Counted from the stretch's first letter, positions 19,761-29,282 are shown. The stretch is 64,000 nucleotides of DNA from Lactococcus ileimucosae (GCF_943193185.1 NZ_CALPDE010000004.1:1-64000); one strand, 5' to 3'. Made by a program: numbers and translations. Notes: generated from the sequence alone by a model not told the origin.

Positions 19761-20414
19761 CTACAACTCAACAATATTCCCAGATTTAAGGTAAACAATC
19801 CATTCACAAAGATTGACCGCATAACCTGTGATACGTTCCAAGAATACAAGGGTCATCAGGTAATCTTTACCTGTCGTAATTGTTTCTGTATTTTCTTTCA
19901 TGGCATCCAATATTTTCTCTTGGATTTCGCCACTTACATTTTTTACTGTTTGGTACTGATCCGCGATTTCACGTGCCCGTTTATCATTACCTTGGATATA
20001 GGCGTTCAATGATGCATCCACGACTGCTTTTACCTTTTCCCCTAAAAGTGAGATATCCTCCTCCACTTCATGGATACGCTCTTCACCTTTCAAGTTAATT
20101 GCTGCTTTCGCGATAGAGGTAACATGATCTCCCATACGTTCCAAGTCACTTGAAGCTTTAAGTACGGTGATAATCGTCCGCAAGTCACCTGAAACAGGTT
20201 GTTGCAAGGCAATCATTTCCAGTGATTTTGTTTCTAATTTCGTTTCCAGTTGATTAATCATTTCATCGCTTGTGATGACATCTTCTGCCAACTCACGATC
20301 ATGACTTACAAAGGCACGAACTGCTTTATTCAATTGTGCAGATACTTGTGTTCCCATTGAATAAAATTGGTTGTGAAGTTTGTTGAGTTCTTCTTCAAAT
20401 TGTGTACGTAACAT
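19761..20414 (-). CDS. phoU: Phosphate signalling protein PhoU
   Basis: PhoU links the Pst transporter to the PhoR-type sensor kinase and restrains phosphate uptake when phosphate is plentiful. The 217-residue all-helical protein has two tandem three-helix PhoU repeats (about residues 10-100 and 115-205), each with the metal-binding-type pattern (e.g. ASSDLERMGDHVTSIAKAA near residue 88 and LERITGYAVNLCEWIVYL near 190). It is the last gene of the pst operon, 55 bases after the second pstB. Confidence 0.95.
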   Translation of the reverse strand: MLRTQFEEELNKLHNQFYSMGTQVSAQLNKAVRAFVSHDRELAEDVITSDEMINQLETKLETKSLEMIALQQPVSGDLRTIITVLKASSDLERMGDHVTSIAKAAINLKGEERIHEVEEDISLLGEKVKAVVDASLNAYIQGNDKRAREIADQYQTVKNVSGEIQEKILDAMKENTETITTGKDYLMTLVFLERITGYAVNLCEWIVYLKSGNIVEL

Positions 20415-20469
20415 TTTTTCTCCTCTTAACTAAGCGCAGAGCAATAGGTGCTCCTTTCATCATATCATA

Positions 20470-21231
20470 TTATCCAAACTTACCAGCAATATAATCTTCT
20501 GTTTCTTGTTTCTCAGGATTAAGGAAGATTTTTTTCGTGTTATCCATCTCCACCAAATCACCATTGAGCATGAAGGCTGTACGATCTGATATACGTGAGG
20601 CTTGTTGCATACTGTGGGTCACAATAGCTAAGGTATAATCTTCTTTTAACTCCAAGAGCGTTTCTTCAACGTGTCCGGCAGAAATAGGGTCCAAAGCGGA
20701 GGTTGGCTCGTCCAACAAGATAATCTGAGGATTGACCGCAAGAACACGCGCGATACACACACGCTGCTGCTGACCACCAGATAATCCCAGTGCTGAAGTA
20801 TGAAGGATATCCTTCACCTCATCCCAGATATTGGCTGCTTTTAAAGAATTTTCGACCACTTCATCAAGCAGGGCTTTATCTTTGACCCCTTTGAGTCGAA
20901 GACCATACACAACATTTTCATAGATTGAAAAGGGGAAAGGATTGGGTTGTTGAAAAACCATTCCGATTTCCTTACGCAAGTCTACTGTGTCCACTTTGGG
21001 GCTATATATATTATGACCTTTATACATAATGGCACCAGTAATGGTTACTGTCGAAATTAAATCATTCATGCGGTTAATAGAGCGCAAAAGCGTTGATTTA
21101 CCACATCCAGAAGGGCCGATAAGTGCTGTAATCTCATTAGGATAGAATTCCATATTGATTTGATTGAGCGCTTTTTTCTTACTGTAATACAGCGAAAGGT
21201 CGCTGACTGTTAAAATTGCTTCTTTTGTCAT
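20470..21231 (-). CDS. pstB: Phosphate import ATP-binding protein PstB (second copy)
   Basis: This is the ATPase of the Pst phosphate importer. The 253 residues contain Walker A (GPSGCGKST), the signature [16 protein letters not shown], Walker B ([12 protein letters not shown]) and the H-loop (THSMQQA). I start it at 21231, where AGAGG precedes the ATG and 13 bases separate it from the upstream pstB stop; an earlier in-frame ATG lies inside that gene. Two pstB genes in tandem are usual in lactococci and streptococci. Confidence 0.95.
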   Translation of the reverse strand: MTKEAILTVSDLSLYYSKKKALNQINMEFYPNEITALIGPSGCGKSTLLRSINRMNDLISTVTITGAIMYKGHNIYSPKVDTVDLRKEIGMVFQQPNPFPFSIYENVVYGLRLKGVKDKALLDEVVENSLKAANIWDEVKDILHTSALGLSGGQQQRVCIARVLAVNPQIILLDEPTSALDPISAGHVEETLLELKEDYTLAIVTHSMQQASRISDRTAFMLNGDLVEMDNTKKIFLNPEKQETEDYIAGKFG

Positions 21232-21244
21232 ATTGTCCTCTCGA

Positions 21245-22048
21245 TTATCCAAAGTGTCCTGAAACGTAGTCTTCTGTAGCTTTGAGGTTGGGTTGCGTGA
21301 AGATTTTGCTTGTTTCGTCATATTCAATCAAATCGCCTGAATAGAAGAATGCTGTATAGTCGGACACACGACTGGCTTGTTGCATGTTATGTGTCACTAT
21401 AATAATCGTATAGTCCTTCTTCAGCTCTGTCATCGTTTCCTCAATTTGCATGGTTGAAATTGGATCTAGGGCTGAGGCAGGTTCATCCATCAAGATAATC
21501 TCAGGTTTGACTGAAAGTGCTCGAGCGATACAAAGACGTTGAGCTTGCCCCCCTGAAAGTGCCAAAGCAGACTTGTCTAAACTGTCTTTGACTTGCTCCC
21601 ATAGAGCTGCTTGCTTGAGAGATTTTTCAACAATTTCGTCTAGTTTTTTCTTGTCTTTAATCCCCTCACGGCGATGGATAAAGGCGATATTTTCATAGAT
21701 TGATTTTGGGAAAGGATTTGGTCTTTGAAAAACCATCCCAATCTGTTTACGCACTTCGTAAACATTGACTTTAGGATTACTAATATTGACACCTTCATAC
21801 ATGATTTCCCCTGTCACACGGGCACCGTCAATCGTGTCATTCATACGATTGAGAGAACGAAGATAAGTCGATTTACCAGAACCTGATGGTCCGATCAGAG
21901 CCGTAATTTGTTTTTTGGGAAATTGCATAGAAACCCCATGAATCGCCTCTTTTGTGCCATTATAGAAGACCCGCAAATCGTTCGTTGAAAGCGCGATATC
22001 TTTGTCGAAAGTCAAAATGTGACGTTCGTTCCAATCATAAGTTGCCAT
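21245..22048 (-). CDS. pstB: Phosphate import ATP-binding protein PstB (first copy)
   Basis: This is a second Pst ATPase of 267 residues. It has Walker A (GPSGSGKST), [16 protein letters not shown], Walker B ([12 protein letters not shown]) and H-loop (THNMQQA). It is clearly related to the pstB just downstream, but the two differ at many positions, so the duplication is old. Either a heterodimer or alternative homodimers with PstC-PstA is possible. It lies 18 bases after pstA and should be co-transcribed. Confidence 0.95.
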   Translation of the reverse strand: MATYDWNERHILTFDKDIALSTNDLRVFYNGTKEAIHGVSMQFPKKQITALIGPSGSGKSTYLRSLNRMNDTIDGARVTGEIMYEGVNISNPKVNVYEVRKQIGMVFQRPNPFPKSIYENIAFIHRREGIKDKKKLDEIVEKSLKQAALWEQVKDSLDKSALALSGGQAQRLCIARALSVKPEIILMDEPASALDPISTMQIEETMTELKKDYTIIIVTHNMQQASRVSDYTAFFYSGDLIEYDETSKIFTQPNLKATEDYVSGHFG

Positions 22049-22066
22049 ATTTTTCTATATTCCTTA

Positions 22067-22954
22067 CTAATTTCCAGATGTGAGTTTCTTATGGAGACGA
22101 TTTCCAAGGAAACGTGCCCCGAGGTTAAACAAGAGAACAAAGATGATCAAGACTGCAGAAGCTCCTGCAGAAATCTGAGTCGCTGTTGAAATTGTTCCCT
22201 CAGTATTCAAAGCCCAGATGTGAACAGCTAATGTTTCCGCCGGTCGGAAAAGGGACAAGGGACTTGTCAATGACATTGGGTTCCAGTTGGCCCAGTTAAT
22301 CGGCAAGTTAGTTTGACCTGCAGTATAAATCAAAGCAGCCGCCTCACCAAAAACACGCCCTGAGGATAAGATAACCCCAGTCAAGATGCCAGGCACAGCT
22401 GCTGGCAAGATAACTTTGGTAGCTGTTTCCCATTTTGATAAGCCCAATGCTAATCCGCCTTCACGCTGCATTGTAGGAATTGCACGTAATGATTCTTCAA
22501 CATTACGTGTCATCAAAGGAAGGTTGAAAACTGTAAGAGCAAGAGCACCTGATAGCACTGAGAACCCTAACCCAAACTGAATAACAAAGAGCAACATCCC
22601 AAAGAGACCGACAACGATTGAAGGAAGTGATGACAATACCTCAATAGCTGAACGAACTGCTCCTGTCAACCAGTGTTTTTGGTTGGCATACTCTGAGAGA
22701 TAAATACCTGCACCTAGTGATAAAGGGATAGAGATAATCAATGTTACAACTAACAAGTAAACTGAATTAAAAAGCTGAATAGCAATCCCCCCTCCAGTCA
22801 ATGGATTAGAGGGTGTCGTCAAAAAGTCCCAAGAAACAAAAGGCAGGCCTTTAACTAGAATATAAATCAAGAGAAAAGCAAGTATAGCAACAATAATGCC
22901 TGAAAGCGCGTAAAGAACGCCTGTGGCAATTTTATCTGTACGTTTAGCATTCAT
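22067..22954 (-). CDS. pstA: Phosphate ABC transporter permease PstA
   Basis: PstA is one of two membrane subunits of the Pst importer. The 295-residue protein has about six hydrophobic helices and the permease coupling loop near residues 165-190 (VEESLRAIPTMQREGGLALG). Its ATG overlaps the pstC stop (TAATG), indicating translational coupling. It pairs with PstC in the membrane. Confidence 0.95.
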   Translation of the reverse strand: MNAKRTDKIATGVLYALSGIIVAILAFLLIYILVKGLPFVSWDFLTTPSNPLTGGGIAIQLFNSVYLLVVTLIISIPLSLGAGIYLSEYANQKHWLTGAVRSAIEVLSSLPSIVVGLFGMLLFVIQFGLGFSVLSGALALTVFNLPLMTRNVEESLRAIPTMQREGGLALGLSKWETATKVILPAAVPGILTGVILSSGRVFGEAAALIYTAGQTNLPINWANWNPMSLTSPLSLFRPAETLAVHIWALNTEGTISTATQISAGASAVLIIFVLLFNLGARFLGNRLHKKLTSGN

Positions 22955-23877
22955 TATTTAAGGCTTCCTTTCTTAGCAATAGCGCGCATTGCGATGTTGA
23001 ACAGCAATGACATAAGGAGGAGGAGAAGTCCAAGGGACCAAAGTGCATTCAGTTGGATACCTGGAGTAGCATTTGGAATACCTGATGTCAAAATTGAAGT
23101 CAGAGTTGAAGCCGGAGAAACAAGATCTTGCGGCATAGTTACAGCATTTCCGACAACCATCTGAATAGCCAAGGCTTCACCGAAGGCACGCGCCATGCCA
23201 AAGATTACAGCGGTCAAAATCCCCGGTGCTGCAGCACGAAGCAAGACACGCCAAATGGTTTGCCAGCGTGTTGCACCTAAACCAAGAGAAGCTTCACGAT
23301 AATGCGGCGGAATTGCTTTAAGTGCATCTACAGTCATTGAAGTAACTGTAGGTAAAATCATAACAAAGAGAACAAATACCCCTGCCAACAATCCAAGTCC
23401 TGTTCCACCAAATGTATTACGGATAAGTGGAACAACAACAGTTAAACCAATGAAACCATAAACAACTGATGGGATACCCACTAAAAGTTCAATAACAGGT
23501 TGCAAAATTTTTGCCCCATATTTTGGCGAAATTTCAGTTATATAGATTCCCGCACCAATAGCAAAAGGCGTAGCAACCAATGCTGAAAGCACTGTAACGA
23601 TTAAAGAACCTGTAAACATTGGCAAAGCCCCAACTGCAGGTTTTCCGTCAGGACCTATAGCTCCAGGTTCCCAATGTGTTCCAAAGAGGAATCGGAAAGG
23701 ATTGACCCCATCAACAAAGAAAGTTGAAAGTCCTTTCTGAGCAACAAAGACCAAAATGAGTCCAACGACAAAGACAATGATAGCAATACATAAAAACGTC
23801 AATGTCTTACCAAATTTTTCCAAGCGCGAATCTTTCGAGCTGGAAAGCAATTTTTCTTTAATTTTTGAATTTTCCAT
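22954..23877 (-). CDS. pstC: Phosphate ABC transporter permease PstC
   Basis: PstC is the second membrane subunit. It has a cytoplasmic basic N-terminus, about six transmembrane helices and the coupling loop DALKAIPPHYREASLGLGAT near residue 200. I prefer the ATG at 23877 (307 residues), preceded by AGGG at 5 bases, over the ATG at 23892. The earlier ATG lies directly after the pstS stop and has no ribosome binding site. Confidence 0.94.
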   Translation of the reverse strand: MENSKIKEKLLSSSKDSRLEKFGKTLTFLCIAIIVFVVGLILVFVAQKGLSTFFVDGVNPFRFLFGTHWEPGAIGPDGKPAVGALPMFTGSLIVTVLSALVATPFAIGAGIYITEISPKYGAKILQPVIELLVGIPSVVYGFIGLTVVVPLIRNTFGGTGLGLLAGVFVLFVMILPTVTSMTVDALKAIPPHYREASLGLGATRWQTIWRVLLRAAAPGILTAVIFGMARAFGEALAIQMVVGNAVTMPQDLVSPASTLTSILTSGIPNATPGIQLNALWSLGLLLLLMSLLFNIAMRAIAKKGSLK

Positions 23878-23892
23878 AAATACCCTAGTCAT

Positions 23893-24744
23893 TTATTTAA
23901 TCGGTGTAACTTTACCCTGATAATCACGATCTACTTTCATTTCTGATATAGGAATAAAACCAAGCTTTTTAATAGTCTCTGTATCATTTTTGACATAACT
24001 GATAAAACGATTTTCTACAACATTTTCGTTTTTATTGTTCGTATACATATGCTCATAAGACCAAACTTTCCATTTATTGGTCGTTACATTAGCATCCGAG
24101 GGCTCTACCCCATCCAAACGAAGCGGTTTAATACCTGGCTTATTCATATAGGAGAAGGCAACATAACTTATTGCTCCCGGTGTTTGGCTAACCAGTTGCA
24201 CAACTGAACCTGAAGCATCTTGTGTTGGACCATCAATTTCACGTGCTCCGTTTAAAGCAAAGTTATCAAAGTTCACTCGTGTTCCTGAACCTGATGTACG
24301 TCCGATGACGGTAATTTCTTGATCTGGACCACCGACTTCTTTCCAGTTTTTTACTTTACCTGTAAAAATAGCAATAAGCTGTTCTTGCGTTACGCCTGAT
24401 AAGTCAAGTTCCTTGTTAACAATTGGTGAAAAGCCGATAACTGCAACCTTATTCCCCGTAATCTTAGAAGTATCTATACCTGATTTTTCTTCGGCAAAGA
24501 TATCTGAATTACCGATTTGGAAAGAGCCTGCTGCCACTTGGGCTAAACCAACTCCTGAACCCCCGCCCTGAACCATGATAATATCTTCTGGATATTTTTT
24601 CATATAGTCCAAAGAAATTTGTTCCACCAGTGGTTTTAGAGCCGTTGAGCCACCCACTGTAACCTGATTTGAATTCGGCCCACATGCCGCCAAAGTCACA
24701 AGACTCACTGCTGCAAATAAAGCCATTAAAATTTTCTTTTTCAT
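23893..24744 (-). CDS. pstS: Phosphate-binding lipoprotein PstS (second copy)
   Basis: This is an extracellular phosphate-binding lipoprotein of 283 residues with lipobox LAAC (Cys21). Phosphate-contact segments typical of the family are present: VGGSTALKPL (about residue 31), GGGSGVGLAQ (about 61) and the IGRTSGSGTR block (about 147). It is closely related to the pstS gene just upstream but lacks that protein's short Thr/Ser/Asn-rich linker after the lipobox. It is followed at 15 bases by pstC and may also have its own Pho-type promoter. Confidence 0.95.
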   Translation of the reverse strand: MKKKILMALFAAVSLVTLAACGPNSNQVTVGGSTALKPLVEQISLDYMKKYPEDIIMVQGGGSGVGLAQVAAGSFQIGNSDIFAEEKSGIDTSKITGNKVAVIGFSPIVNKELDLSGVTQEQLIAIFTGKVKNWKEVGGPDQEITVIGRTSGSGTRVNFDNFALNGAREIDGPTQDASGSVVQLVSQTPGAISYVAFSYMNKPGIKPLRLDGVEPSDANVTTNKWKVWSYEHMYTNNKNENVVENRFISYVKNDTETIKKLGFIPISEMKVDRDYQGKVTPIK

Positions 24745-24925
24745 AACCTTATTTTAGCATAAATCAAACCTAAATGACTGAATGCTTAACGCTTACAATG
24801 TAAACATTTTGTAAATGAAAGCGCAAAGAGAGTACTTGAAATATTGCTCAAGCACTCCTGCTCCTATCATTTCTGTAAAGAATAAAGTTTCACTTGAAAG
24901 AATTAGATACTGGTTTCACTGTCGC
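24745..24925 (-). promoter_or_regulatory. Inter-pstS region with a two-repeat Pho-type element
   Basis: Two TTTAC repeats on the minus strand (24800-24804 and 24811-24815) have the same 11-base spacing as the four repeats before the operon. A TAAAAT about 10 bases before the downstream pstS could be a -10 box. Upstream, a 9-bp hairpin (AGTGCTTGA with TCAAGTACT, one G-T pair; about 24834-24859) with only a weak T tract may reduce read-through. Confidence 0.5.
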
Positions 24926-25813
24926 TTATTTATTTGTGATTTTCCCTTGTGCATCACGTTCAACTTTCATCTCCGAAATTGGGATATAACCTAGCTTTTT
25001 GATTGTTTCAATATCTTCGGTAACATATTTGATAAAATCTTTTTCTACTGCTGTTTCCTTCTCTTTATTTGTATACATATGCTCATATGACCAAACTTTG
25101 TAGCTATTATCAGCAACATTTTCCACTGTAGGCTTCACATTGTCAATACTTACTGCCTTGATGTCCTTGCTCTTATCAAGATACGAAAAGGCTACATAAG
25201 AGATTGCTCCAGGTGTTTGCCCAACCATAGTGACTGCTGTACCACTTGCATCCTGCGTTGGTCCATCAACTTCCGTTGCTCCACCAAGCGCTAAATTATT
25301 AAAGTTTACACGTGTACCTGAACCTGCTGCACGACCGATTACTGTGATTTTCTCATCCGGTCCACCTACTTCTTTCCAATTCTTAACTTTACCTGTGAAA
25401 ACATCAATCAACTGTTTTGTTGATAAGTTTTCGATATTTATATCCTTATTTACAATTGGAGCAAAGCCAACAACAGCTACTTTATAGTCGTTCAGTTTAG
25501 AAGCATCAATGCCTGACTTTTCTTCTGCAAAGATATCCGAATTACCGATTTGAAAGGTTCCTGCTAAGACCTGAGTCAAACCTACACCTGATCCGCCACC
25601 CTGTACAGTGATTTGTACTTCTGGATTTTTAGCTGTGTAATCTGTCGAAGCTTGTTGAGCCATTGGCTGTAGAGCTGTCGAACCACCAGCAATGACTTTC
25701 CCTGATAAAGCTGATGAATCCGTGTTGTTTGTTGCTGTATCACTGTTTCCACAAGCTGCCAGAGTCAGGAGGGCTGCGCCAGCGATAATTCCAGAAAGTA
25801 ACTTTTTCTTCAT
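24926..25813 (-). CDS. pstS: Phosphate-binding lipoprotein PstS (first copy)
   Basis: This is the first gene of the pst operon. The 295-residue binding protein has lipobox LAAC (Cys21), then a polar linker rich in Asn, Thr and Ser (about residues 22-36), then the same phosphate-binding segments as its neighbour (AGGSTALQPM, GGGSGVGLTQ, IGRAAGSGTR). Tandem pstS genes are known in lactococci as pstF and pstE. The four-repeat Pho box upstream points to induction by phosphate limitation. Confidence 0.95.
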   Translation of the reverse strand: MKKKLLSGIIAGAALLTLAACGNSDTATNNTDSSALSGKVIAGGSTALQPMAQQASTDYTAKNPEVQITVQGGGSGVGLTQVLAGTFQIGNSDIFAEEKSGIDASKLNDYKVAVVGFAPIVNKDINIENLSTKQLIDVFTGKVKNWKEVGGPDEKITVIGRAAGSGTRVNFNNLALGGATEVDGPTQDASGTAVTMVGQTPGAISYVAFSYLDKSKDIKAVSIDNVKPTVENVADNSYKVWSYEHMYTNKEKETAVEKDFIKYVTEDIETIKKLGYIPISEMKVERDAQGKITNK

Positions 25814-25866
25814 GAGATGTTCTCCAATAATTTCTTTGTCTTTCTCGTAAGCTCTTTTACTTACAT

Positions 25867-25894
25867 AACTATCTTAACATTGGAAAAGATAGTT
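25867..25894. repeat. 9-bp inverted repeat over the pst -10 region
   Basis: AACTATCTT (25867-25875) and AAGATAGTT (25886-25894) are perfect complements. The left arm covers the predicted -10 (TAAGAT on the minus strand at 25871-25876). It could be an operator or an early mRNA hairpin. Confidence 0.5.
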
Positions 25895-25898
25895 AAAT

Positions 25899-25936
25899 GT
25901 TAATACTTCGTAAATACTAAGTAAATGGTTGGTAAA
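25899..25936 (-). promoter_or_regulatory. Four-repeat Pho box of the pst operon
   Basis: On the minus strand TTTAC, TTTAC, TTTAC and TTAAC recur at exactly 11-base steps (plus-strand positions 25932, 25921, 25910, 25899). Direct repeats with 11-base period are the binding pattern of PhoB/PhoP-type response regulators. The array ends about 22 bases upstream of a TAAGAT -10 box, replacing a normal -35. Confidence 0.85.
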
Positions 25937-26009
25937 TATGGTTTATTACTCTAATAAAGGCATTAGTAAGCCTCTCTAATGCTATAGTTGATATGCAAGA
26001 TTATTCAAA

Positions 26010-26032
26010 AACAAAAAAGAGACTGCTTAGTC
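26010..26032 (-). terminator. Terminator of the PTS IIC operon
   Basis: GAGACT-GCTT-AGTCTC (26017-26032) is a perfect 6-bp stem followed by T6 on the minus strand. Confidence 0.85.
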
Positions 26033-26057
26033 TCAATTTTATTTTCTCTTACTCCTA

Positions 26058-26957
26058 TCAACGACGGATAGACTTTGCAACCATCGCAATCGTATGCCGA
26101 TTGCCTCGAATGGCTTTACTCATAGCCATAATATTTTCTACTGGCGCAATGCCTGAGTAACCTGCATCCCCGATATGCTGAATATCCACACCGCAAATTT
26201 TGTTTTGAATCGCTATTTGCTTAATTGTATCCGCATCTGATGATTCTTGACTGGTTCCAATAGCTGACATAACAAGAGCACCAGCTTCATGCACTACTTT
26301 CACGACTGCTTTCAAATCTGAAACATCAAATCCCGGAACCGTTCCAACTGCGGGAACTAAAATAACATCTGCTCCAGCTTTCACAAAGGCTTTTACTGCT
26401 TCCATAGCCACGACTGCTTCGTCAACACCAGCACCGTGCATCTTCCCTGCGATAATCAAACCACCAAATTCCTCTTTGGCTACAGTAATAGCTTTTACAA
26501 TCGCTGAATTTGTAACACCTGTTCCCGGATTTCCTGTTAAACATACGAAGTCTAATCCTAGTTTTTTTGCTTCTGCTAAAGTTTCTTTATTGGCTTGACG
26601 TCCAAATGAAATAATATCGCGTACTTCAGACATTTCAGCTTCTAAATCCACTGGCTCTAAGTTCGCTCCAACAGGACGTCCAACATATTGGCGTAAAATA
26701 CGAATCGTTTCTTGAGCTTCGCCTTCAATGGCTGAGACTTGAGGATCAAAAACATCAAAACCATTGAGTAAAATCAAATCAGCCCCAAAAGCTCTGGCAA
26801 TTTCTGAATTGCTTACCTCTCCAACATTGCTGTCACGTGCCGCTACATTTTCAGAACAAATTACGCGTCCTTCACTTGCCTTAATAGAATTTTTCAACTC
26901 TAGGGCATTCATGTCAAAAATCTCTGATACCTGTGCACTAATAAATCTTTTTTTCAA
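26058..26957 (-). CDS. TIM-barrel-like protein of PTS loci (DUF7916-like), function unknown
   Basis: This 299-residue soluble protein has the alternating strand-helix pattern and glycine-rich loops of a TIM barrel. Examples are GADLILLNGFDVFDPQ near residue 57, LIIAGKMHGAGVDEAV near 165 and GADVILVPAVGTVPGFDVSD near 190. Homologues are often encoded beside lactose/cellobiose-type PTS genes and have been called HAD-like by mistake; I think DUF7916 is the right family, from memory. It lies 25 bases after the PTS IIC gene and is the last gene of the transcript. It may act on the imported sugar phosphate, but no reaction can be assigned. Confidence 0.7.
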   Translation of the reverse strand: MKKRFISAQVSEIFDMNALELKNSIKASEGRVICSENVAARDSNVGEVSNSEIARAFGADLILLNGFDVFDPQVSAIEGEAQETIRILRQYVGRPVGANLEPVDLEAEMSEVRDIISFGRQANKETLAEAKKLGLDFVCLTGNPGTGVTNSAIVKAITVAKEEFGGLIIAGKMHGAGVDEAVVAMEAVKAFVKAGADVILVPAVGTVPGFDVSDLKAVVKVVHEAGALVMSAIGTSQESSDADTIKQIAIQNKICGVDIQHIGDAGYSGIAPVENIMAMSKAIRGNRHTIAMVAKSIRR

Positions 26958-26982
26958 AGTATTCTCCTACTGTTTAAAAGTT

Positions 26983-28272
26983 TTAAACTTCTTCTTGAGC
27001 TTCATTCTTACGGTTTTGACGTTCGACCACATTGAAGAACGGAAGATAAATCAAAACATTAAGAACTAAGCAAATAATTTGGATAATTGAGCCCGAAATA
27101 TGACCACCTGTTGCCAAGAACCCTGAGACAATTGGAGGCATTGTCCAAGGGATAACCACACCAACAGTGCCATGTACCAAGCCTGTCGCCATCGCAAAGT
27201 AGGTCACAACCGCATTGACGACTGGCGCTAGAATAAATGGAATAATCAAGCTGACGTTCAATACGATAGGGAGACCAAACATGGCAGGTTCGTTAATGTT
27301 GAAAATACCAGGCGCTAATGTAAGTGGTGCAATCCCTTTTGTCACACGTGATGAGTTCTTTTTGAGGGCTGTAATCACAATGGCAATAACCAATCCTAAG
27401 GTAGCCCCTCCGCCACCCATGTAAACAAAACTTTCCATGAAGGGTTGTGTAATAATGTGAGGCAATTCTTCACCCGCTTGGAAAGCGACACGGTTGGCAT
27501 CTGTATTCATCAACCAAATCGGCATGATTACCGAGTTGACCACGTTTGCCCCATGAATCCCCATAAACCAGAAAGTAGAAACCAAGACGATTGAAATTAC
27601 TGTTCCACCTAATGTTCCACCAAGAAGTCCTAAAGGTCCACCAAAAATTTGCATGAGCAAATCATGAATATTACCAGAAGCAATGCCTGTTTTTTGAATA
27701 ATAGCATAAATGACCAACCACATAATAATAATTGAAGCACCTGGAATCAAAGCCGAGAAGCTCTTTGCAACTGCTGGTGGCACACTCTCAGGAAGTTTGA
27801 TTTGTATATTGTGATTGATAAACCAAGTGAAAATATAAGCTGAGATAATCCCGACAACCATTGCAACGAACAAGCCTTTAGCACCCATATAAGCAACAGG
27901 TATACCTGCTCCTGCTTCTTCATTGACAATGTGGGGCGTGAGAATCAAGAAGGATGCGACAGAAATAATCCCTGCTGAAACACCATCTTTATCATATTGC
28001 ACTGCAAGAGCATGGGCAATACCAAAAGCTGCTACGAGACCCATGATACCAAATGTACCATCTACTCCTTTAATCAAAATATCAACAAGTCCATGTTTTG
28101 TTAAAAATTCCACCCAAGCATCAATTGGAAAAGAAGAGATAATCAATAACAGTGAACCCACAATAATAAGAGGCAAGGCAAGCGTGATACCGTTTCGAAT
28201 AGCTACCAATATCTTGTTTTGTGATACCCGTGCTGCTATAGGCATCATTTTTTCATTAATAAATTCATTCAT
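26983..28272 (-). CDS. PTS sugar transporter subunit IIC, lactose/cellobiose family
   Basis: This 429-residue membrane subunit has about ten hydrophobic segments. It carries the family block PESVPPAVAKSFSALIPG near residue 160 and the sugar-site region FNINEPAMFGLPIVLN near residue 325. It forms the sugar channel; phosphorylation needs IIA and IIB, which are not adjacent. The nearest candidates are ptcB and ptcA at 35984-36656. A 12-bp palindrome lies in its upstream region, and it is preceded by an RpiR-type regulator and followed by a DUF7916-like protein. Confidence 0.92.
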   Translation of the reverse strand: MNEFINEKMMPIAARVSQNKILVAIRNGITLALPLIIVGSLLLIISSFPIDAWVEFLTKHGLVDILIKGVDGTFGIMGLVAAFGIAHALAVQYDKDGVSAGIISVASFLILTPHIVNEEAGAGIPVAYMGAKGLFVAMVVGIISAYIFTWFINHNIQIKLPESVPPAVAKSFSALIPGASIIIMWLVIYAIIQKTGIASGNIHDLLMQIFGGPLGLLGGTLGGTVISIVLVSTFWFMGIHGANVVNSVIMPIWLMNTDANRVAFQAGEELPHIITQPFMESFVYMGGGGATLGLVIAIVITALKKNSSRVTKGIAPLTLAPGIFNINEPAMFGLPIVLNVSLIIPFILAPVVNAVVTYFAMATGLVHGTVGVVIPWTMPPIVSGFLATGGHISGSIIQIICLVLNVLIYLPFFNVVERQNRKNEAQEEV

Positions 28273-28320
28273 TTTGTTCTACCTTTTTCTAAGTATTTTA
28301 CTAAGGAATATCCCAAATGT

Positions 28321-28332
28321 AGGGTTAACCCT
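28321..28332. promoter_or_regulatory. 12-bp palindrome upstream of the PTS IIC gene
   Basis: AGGGTTAACCCT is a perfect palindrome about 50 bases before the gene and upstream of a minus-strand TAAAAT. It is a plausible operator for the neighbouring RpiR regulator; binding is an inference. Confidence 0.5.
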
Positions 28333-28470
28333 CAATATGACTTCTTTTTAAAACGACTATTTTGTCAATCATCAAATTTCAAATTTAAGTCCTCCTTCCT
28401 GTACACTTCGTATTTTTGCTTTTTTCAAGATTATTCTACCAAAATAAAACCCTTACATTTCATTTTTTAC

Positions 28471-28496
28471 AAAAAAAAACGAGCCAATACAGCTCT
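28471..28496 (-). terminator. Terminator of the RpiR-type regulator gene
   Basis: GAGC (28481-28484) and GCTC (28492-28495), extended by flanking pairs, form a short stem followed by T9 on the minus strand. Confidence 0.6.
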
Positions 28497-28516
28497 GTTC
28501 AATATCCTGTAAAAAT

Positions 28517-29260
28517 TTACACGTCAGCTTTAATCAGCTCCTGGTTTAAACTTTCCAAATAAGAGCGATAAAGAGAATGCATAATAAGCATCAATGGGGT
28601 TTTATCTGTCACATCGTAGTGTCCGTATACCTCACGAGTAGTATAGCAATAAAGATTTACATCCGCAATGTCTGATAAAGTATTCTCTGTCAGATTGGTT
28701 AAACTGACCACCTTATGCCCATATTCTTTAGCGAGTCGGGCTAACTTATGAACGGTGGTTGATTCCCCTGACAGCGAAATAAAAAAGAAACAGCTTTTTT
28801 GATTATTTTCAATCTGATTTACTAATTCATTTTCATATTGATAGAGCCTAAACTTATCAGATAAAGTATAAAAATGTTCTGTACATGCTTTAGCTATTAC
28901 CACTGCTTGTTCTAAAGCAAAAAAATTAACTTTTGGATATCTCTGAAATAGCTTCAGCACTTCCAACTCTCGCTGTGCATCAATCAGCTCAAAATTGCGC
29001 AAAAATATCCGCTTCGTTTCATTTTCCACCTGTTCTTGAAGCTCATGTTTTAACTCTACTTTTAATTCTGTAAAGCCATCATATCCTAATTTACGACAGA
29101 GTCGCATAATCGTGTTGGGTGCTGTATATAACTGCGTAGCCAAGGTTACAATTTTAATAGTTGTTGCTTCTTCTTTATTCTTTAAAATCCATGCCACTAT
29201 ATCTTCTTCAAGTTCTGTAAAGCTATGCCTGCTATTAATGACACGTTGCTCAAAATTCAT
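28517..29260 (-). CDS. MurR/RpiR family transcriptional regulator
   Basis: This 247-residue regulator has an N-terminal helix-turn-helix (about residues 1-75, with TAPNTIMRLCRKLGYDGFTELK) and a C-terminal SIS sugar-phosphate-binding domain (about 100-230, with FFISLSGESTTVHKLA). RpiR proteins sense phosphosugars. Its position between the large hydrolase and the PTS IIC gene suggests it controls this locus. AAAGGA precedes the ATG. The ligand is unknown. Confidence 0.9.
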   Translation of the reverse strand: MNFEQRVINSRHSFTELEEDIVAWILKNKEEATTIKIVTLATQLYTAPNTIMRLCRKLGYDGFTELKVELKHELQEQVENETKRIFLRNFELIDAQRELEVLKLFQRYPKVNFFALEQAVVIAKACTEHFYTLSDKFRLYQYENELVNQIENNQKSCFFFISLSGESTTVHKLARLAKEYGHKVVSLTNLTENTLSDIADVNLYCYTTREVYGHYDVTDKTPLMLIMHSLYRSYLESLNQELIKADV

Positions 29261-29282
29261 AAAATGTCCTTTCTATCATAAA

